The notes below the pieces were generated by a model that had not been told where the DNA came from, did no database searches, and worked only from the letters and a program-made list of their open reading frames with translations. A DNA stretch of 34,814 nucleotides from WQUF01 sp031549885 (GTDB taxonomy: Bacteria; Bacillota; Clostridia; Clostridiales; Clostridiaceae), in the NCBI GenBank assembly GCA_031549885.1, contig JAVBPD010000078.1:1-34814 (forward strand), read 5' to 3'. The translations under genes and the position numbers were made by a program. Numbering within the stretch: the first letter of the stretch is position 1; every line of letters begins with the position of its first letter. Positions 31,583 through 34,814 of this stretch are shown here, one piece after another.

Positions 31583-32414
31583 CAATATAAAATACAGCAC
31601 AACCCTTTTCTCCTACATGGGTACCAACTGTACAACCAATAGTAGATTCAATAAAGTTTATGCCCTTTTCAATTAATTTCTGTTTTGCAAAATGTTTCAT
31701 ATCAGAATTAAGAGAATCTATCAGTATTAAATTCAATAGTTTATCCGATTGTATACTCTCAATAAAATCCATAATGTACTTTGTAGCTTTCTTTACTCCT
31801 CGAACTTTATCTTTAAGTATAGGAATACCATCTTTCATTTCAAGTATTGGTTTTATATCAAAAATATTTCCAATAATCCCAATTGCTTTATTTAACCTTC
31901 CACCTTTTACTAAATTGTCAAAAGTATCTAAAACAATTATATTTTTAACTTTTGGAATTAATTTTTTAACTTTATCTAATGTTTCAGAAAAACCAAAACC
32001 ATTTTTAATATTTTTTGCAGCTTCAATAACTAAAAGCCCAAGTCCTCCAGTTACATTATTTGAATCTATAACCTGAATATTATTATCATTATTGAAATAA
32101 TCTTTAGCAATAAGAGCAGAATTATATGTACCACTCATATTTGATGATATATGCATTGATATAATTTTAAACCCTTCATTTAGATACCCTTTATATACAT
32201 CTATAAATTTTTGAGGGTTTACTTGAGATGTTTTAGGCATTGTAGATGTTAATTTTATTTTTTCAAACATCTGCTTTAAATTAATTTGTATGGTATCTAA
32301 AAAACATTCATTGCCGAAACATATATTAAGTGGTACTACTTCTATATCATACTCTTTAACAATTTCATGGCCAAGATCACAAGTTGAATCAGTAATAATT
32401 TTAATTTTCTCCAT
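31575..32414 (-). CDS. DegV-family fatty-acid-binding protein
   Basis: This 279-residue DegV (FakB-like) protein binds a fatty acid for phosphorylation by the FakA kinase in Firmicutes. The N-terminal IITDSTCDL, the TSQVNPQKF motif, HISSNMSGTYNSA (fatty-acid headgroup region) and the C-terminal GTHVGEKGCAVFY are characteristic. Length is normal. It follows trmL by 9 bp with its own GAGGAA site, so it is the last gene of the GH38-like/trmL/degV run. No FakA gene is visible; many clostridia carry several DegV paralogues with one kinase elsewhere. Confidence 0.92.
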   Translation of the reverse strand: MEKIKIITDSTCDLGHEIVKEYDIEVVPLNICFGNECFLDTIQINLKQMFEKIKLTSTMPKTSQVNPQKFIDVYKGYLNEGFKIISMHISSNMSGTYNSALIAKDYFNNDNNIQVIDSNNVTGGLGLLVIEAAKNIKNGFGFSETLDKVKKLIPKVKNIIVLDTFDNLVKGGRLNKAIGIIGNIFDIKPILEMKDGIPILKDKVRGVKKATKYIMDFIESIQSDKLLNLILIDSLNSDMKHFAKQKLIEKGINFIESTIGCTVGTHVGEKGCAVFYIED

Positions 32415-32423
32415 TTTATTCCT

Positions 32424-32891
32424 CTATTTCATATTAATAAAATTTATTTGTCTAAGTGCCTCATATATGACTATTGATACTGTGTTGGAAAGATTTAATG
32501 ATCTTGTAGTAGTTTTTATCATTGGAATTCTTATGGATTTATCTTTGTTTTCATCCTTAATGTAACTTGGAAGTCCTGAAGATTCCCTTCCAAACATAAT
32601 GAAATCATTTTCTTCATATTTTACCTCATGATAATATTTATTTCCATAGGTAGTTGATATAAAAAGCCTGTTATTGCCGTATTTTTTCTTAAAATCATCA
32701 TAACTTTCATGTATTTCTAAGTCTAAATATTTCCAATAATCAAGTCCTGCTCTCTTCACACTTTTTTCAGAAATATCAAATCCAAGTGGCTTTATTAAAT
32801 GCAATTTGCTATATGTTAATACACAGGTACGGGCAATGTTTCCAGTATTTTGTGGTATTTCTGGTTCAAATAAAACTATGTTTAAATTCAA
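32424..32891 (-). CDS. trmL: tRNA (cytidine(34)/uridine(34)-2'-O)-methyltransferase TrmL
   Basis: This 155-residue SPOUT methyltransferase adds a 2'-O-methyl group to the wobble base of tRNA-Leu. Diagnostic motifs are LFEPEIPQNTGNIAR at the start, FGRESSGLP near 98-106, and RSLNLSNTVSIVIYEALRQ in the C-terminal knot that binds SAM. The length is that of the short TrmL/YibK form without an extension. It starts with a TTG after AGGAAGTG. It lies 23 bp after the GH38-like gene and 9 bp before degV, a housekeeping gene placed in a mixed operon. Confidence 0.93.
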   Translation of the reverse strand: MNLNIVLFEPEIPQNTGNIARTCVLTYSKLHLIKPLGFDISEKSVKRAGLDYWKYLDLEIHESYDDFKKKYGNNRLFISTTYGNKYYHEVKYEENDFIMFGRESSGLPSYIKDENKDKSIRIPMIKTTTRSLNLSNTVSIVIYEALRQINFINMK

Positions 32892-32914
32892 TTTAACACT
32901 TCCTAAGGTTCAAA

Positions 32915-34814
32915 CTATATTTGCACTTTAAATTTAAATGTTTTAATTTCATGTGGTTTTATATTAAATTTAAATTTATTTCCGTCATTTTCAAGCTTCT
33001 TAATCTCCCTTTCTAACATATCGCTCTCATAAACATCATAAATTATCCTATAAAAGCTGAATATACATTCAGTTTCTTTATTATCTATTTCATATGCCCT
33101 TATAACAATTTCATCGCTATTTTCTGCCTTTTTTAAAGTTTGCAAAATTACATTATCATTATCTATCCACCCCATGGATATCATATATGGCAAAGGATCT
33201 TGTGGTTTATTAAATTCAACTTCACATATATGAATTGGTGATAAATTTGTATAACCATTTTTAACCATATTTTCATATCCATAGCTTAATTCTAAATATA
33301 GAGAATAGTCAACATCAATAACAGATGGACTTTTACTTGTAGCAAGTGTGAGAGTTACAGCATTCCCTAAAACTTCCATATCACAATTTTTATTATTTGT
33401 AATTTGAATTTTATAGTTATCCTCATATATTGAAATCCAGCTTTTTTTCCTATTAATATTTAAATTTCCAGCAGTTTTATGGGAGACACCAAAAGGCATA
33501 TCGCTTATATATCGAGGAGAATTTATATCAAATTCAAATTTAGCTTTAATATCATAAAAATCATTTAAATATATTTTAGTTTTAAAATCCACCTTTAATA
33601 TATCATGATATACGGATATAATTTGTTCAAAACAAGAATCATTAAGTATTTTCCTAATTTTTATCGAGCTTTTAACTGTCCCTGATTCGATTATCTCTAT
33701 AGGATCAATTTCAAAATCTACCTTGGTCTTTTTATTCGAATTTAATGGGTTTTCTTCGCTAACTTCTATATAATTACATTTGCAAGTAGGTAATATAAGC
33801 TGCTTATCATTAACTTTATCAAATAATGATATTATATTTCCACTCTCATCAAAACACAGTTTAACAGTATTGCTCTCAATAATCAATTTATCTTCAAATA
33901 TAGTTTCTTCTTCCCCTATTCCATCTACAATATAAAAACATTTATAACCAAAAGGCGGTAAATTATGTGCTAAAAAAAATATTTTTTCTCTATCCTTACT
34001 TATTTGATGAGGTATCAAATTTCCATGTCCATCTTTAATAACCTTTTCTGAAAAATTACCATAATAATTAAATTCTACAACTTCATCTCTTAAAAAACTA
34101 ACATTATTAAAAACTACTATTGTATAATAAGGTGATGTTATATTTTGGCATATTTTATCCCTTATATCGCACAAAACACCTTCTGTCATTTTTTTTATAT
34201 AATCTTCATCATCCATATTGAGCCAACAATTATTTAAAGTTTCAATATCATATTCATTTCCTTGCAAATAATCAAAAACACTCCAAACTTCAGCAGATTG
34301 AACTAATACCTCAGTTTCTGATTTTACATTATTTGTATTATAATCATGCGAATTAAGATCTCCAAAGCATTTAAAACAATTTAATTCATCACTTAATATA
34401 CTTTTTATATTCTCGCTTTCCTCTTTAAAAGTATATAAATTAATAACTGGAGTTAAAGTTATGGAATTAGAAACATCAATTAAAGTTTCTAACTTTAATT
34501 TGTCAAGTTCATAGCTTGAAAAACATGAAATCAATGGAATATTTTTATCTTCTTGTTTTTCAACTTCGTGAATGTTTAAAATGTTTTTAAAGCTAATATT
34601 ATCATTAACATCTCTATAAATCCCACAATTTACTTTATCCTTATTAATACCAATCCAAGTAAATATTCTTTTTACATTTACAATATTTTTTTCTTCAAAA
34701 AAAGCATATTTAATTCTAAGATCATTTAAAATTTTAGGAATAGATGCATATAAATAATTTCCAGAATTAAAAAGAATAATATTTATATCATCATTAAATT
34801 CTTCTAAAAAAAAT
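32915..34814 (-). CDS. GH38-like alpha-mannosidase, C-terminal part (cut by the right edge)
   Basis: The frame is open to the window edge, giving at least 632 residues; the in-frame TTG at 34534 is not a real start, since codons continue upstream without a stop. The C-terminal region matches GH38 glycosidases: VVFNNVSFLRDEVVEF (their FNPLSW strand), NLPPFGYKCFYIV, and IESNTVKLCFDESGNIISLFDK, the standard opening of the beta-sandwich domain. The upstream part (about RIFTWIGINKDKVNCGI) resembles the FxWxGxDGS segment, altered. The catalytic nucleophile would lie outside the window. It is a cytoplasmic glycosidase, probably acting on alpha-mannosides or related glycans, and heads the run into trmL and degV. 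Confidence 0.82.
   Translation of the reverse strand, partial: FFLEEFNDDINIILFNSGNYLYASIPKILNDLRIKYAFFEEKNIVNVKRIFTWIGINKDKVNCGIYRDVNDNISFKNILNIHEVEKQEDKNIPLISCFSSYELDKLKLETLIDVSNSITLTPVINLYTFKEESENIKSILSDELNCFKCFGDLNSHDYNTNNVKSETEVLVQSAEVWSVFDYLQGNEYDIETLNNCWLNMDDEDYIKKMTEGVLCDIRDKICQNITSPYYTIVVFNNVSFLRDEVVEFNYYGNFSEKVIKDGHGNLIPHQISKDREKIFFLAHNLPPFGYKCFYIVDGIGEEETIFEDKLIIESNTVKLCFDESGNIISLFDKVNDKQLILPTCKCNYIEVSEENPLNSNKKTKVDFEIDPIEIIESGTVKSSIKIRKILNDSCFEQIISVYHDILKVDFKTKIYLNDFYDIKAKFEFDINSPRYISDMPFGVSHKTAGNLNINRKKSWISIYEDNYKIQITNNKNCDMEVLGNAVTLTLATSKSPSVIDVDYSLYLELSYGYENMVKNGYTNLSPIHICEVEFNKPQDPLPYMISMGWIDNDNVILQTLKKAENSDEIVIRAYEIDNKETECIFSFYRIIYDVYESDMLEREIKKLENDGNKFKFNIKPHEIKTFKFKVQI

Noticed and set aside
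1..34814. CRISPR array to go with cas6
   Set aside because: No regularly spaced 25-40-bp repeats were found on either side of cas6 or elsewhere.

Overview
The window is very AT-rich, with strong GGAGG-type ribosome binding sites, ATG/TTG/GTG starts and sigma-A-like promoters. It encodes anaerobe-type metabolism (a three-subunit molybdenum hydroxylase, FdrA/DUF1116 proteins, GntP and RpiR systems). Together these point to a Gram-positive, Clostridium-like Firmicute chromosome. No rRNA, tRNA, transposase or CRISPR array was found. Both edges cut a gene (left: unidentified; right: a GH38-like glycosidase).

Layout. 0-3 kb: a truncated unknown gene, a DUF554 membrane protein, a lone cas6 and a PfkB-family kinase. 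3-8.2 kb: a sugar-acid cassette (2-hydroxyacid dehydrogenase, GntP permease, FGGY kinase) divergent from an RpiR/SIS regulator, with a matching hairpin terminator at each end. 8.2-11.5 kb: a protein with four exact-length 56-residue repeats plus a Pro/Thr linker and an SH3b domain, a Uma2-family protein, and a secreted protein of unknown function.

11.8-24.6 kb is the most interesting region. Read on the minus strand it runs: GNAT-like protein, thiolase-like protein, DUF35 protein, a 291-bp non-coding gap with its own promoter and a possible structured leader, fdrA, DUF1116, a cyclase-family amidohydrolase, the FAD, FeS and molybdenum subunits of a xanthine-dehydrogenase-type hydroxylase, and a UraA-type uracil permease. 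A CdaR/PucR-type regulator is divergent. My reading is an anaerobic, energy-conserving oxidative route for uracil or a related N-heterocycle. The base would be imported by UraA, hydroxylated by the Mo enzyme (uracil to barbiturate) and ring-opened by the cyclase (to ureidomalonate). The carbamoyl group would then be removed by FdrA/DUF1116 as carbamoyl phosphate. Ureidomalonate is the one-CH2 homologue of oxalurate, the substrate of the known FdrA/DUF1116-dependent oxamate carbamoyltransferase. The thiolase-like protein has proline where the nucleophilic cysteine should be, so with its DUF35 partner it may be an aldolase-like or other non-thiolase enzyme. All substrate assignments are inference.

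24.6-34.8 kb: an unknown protein converging on a Vat-type streptogramin A acetyltransferase, a DUF1846 protein, a VanR/VanS-like two-component system followed by a serine D,D-carboxypeptidase (the R-S-Y order of vanD-type loci, but without vanH, ligase or vanX), a short-chain dehydrogenase, and a minus-strand run of GH38-like gene, trmL and degV.
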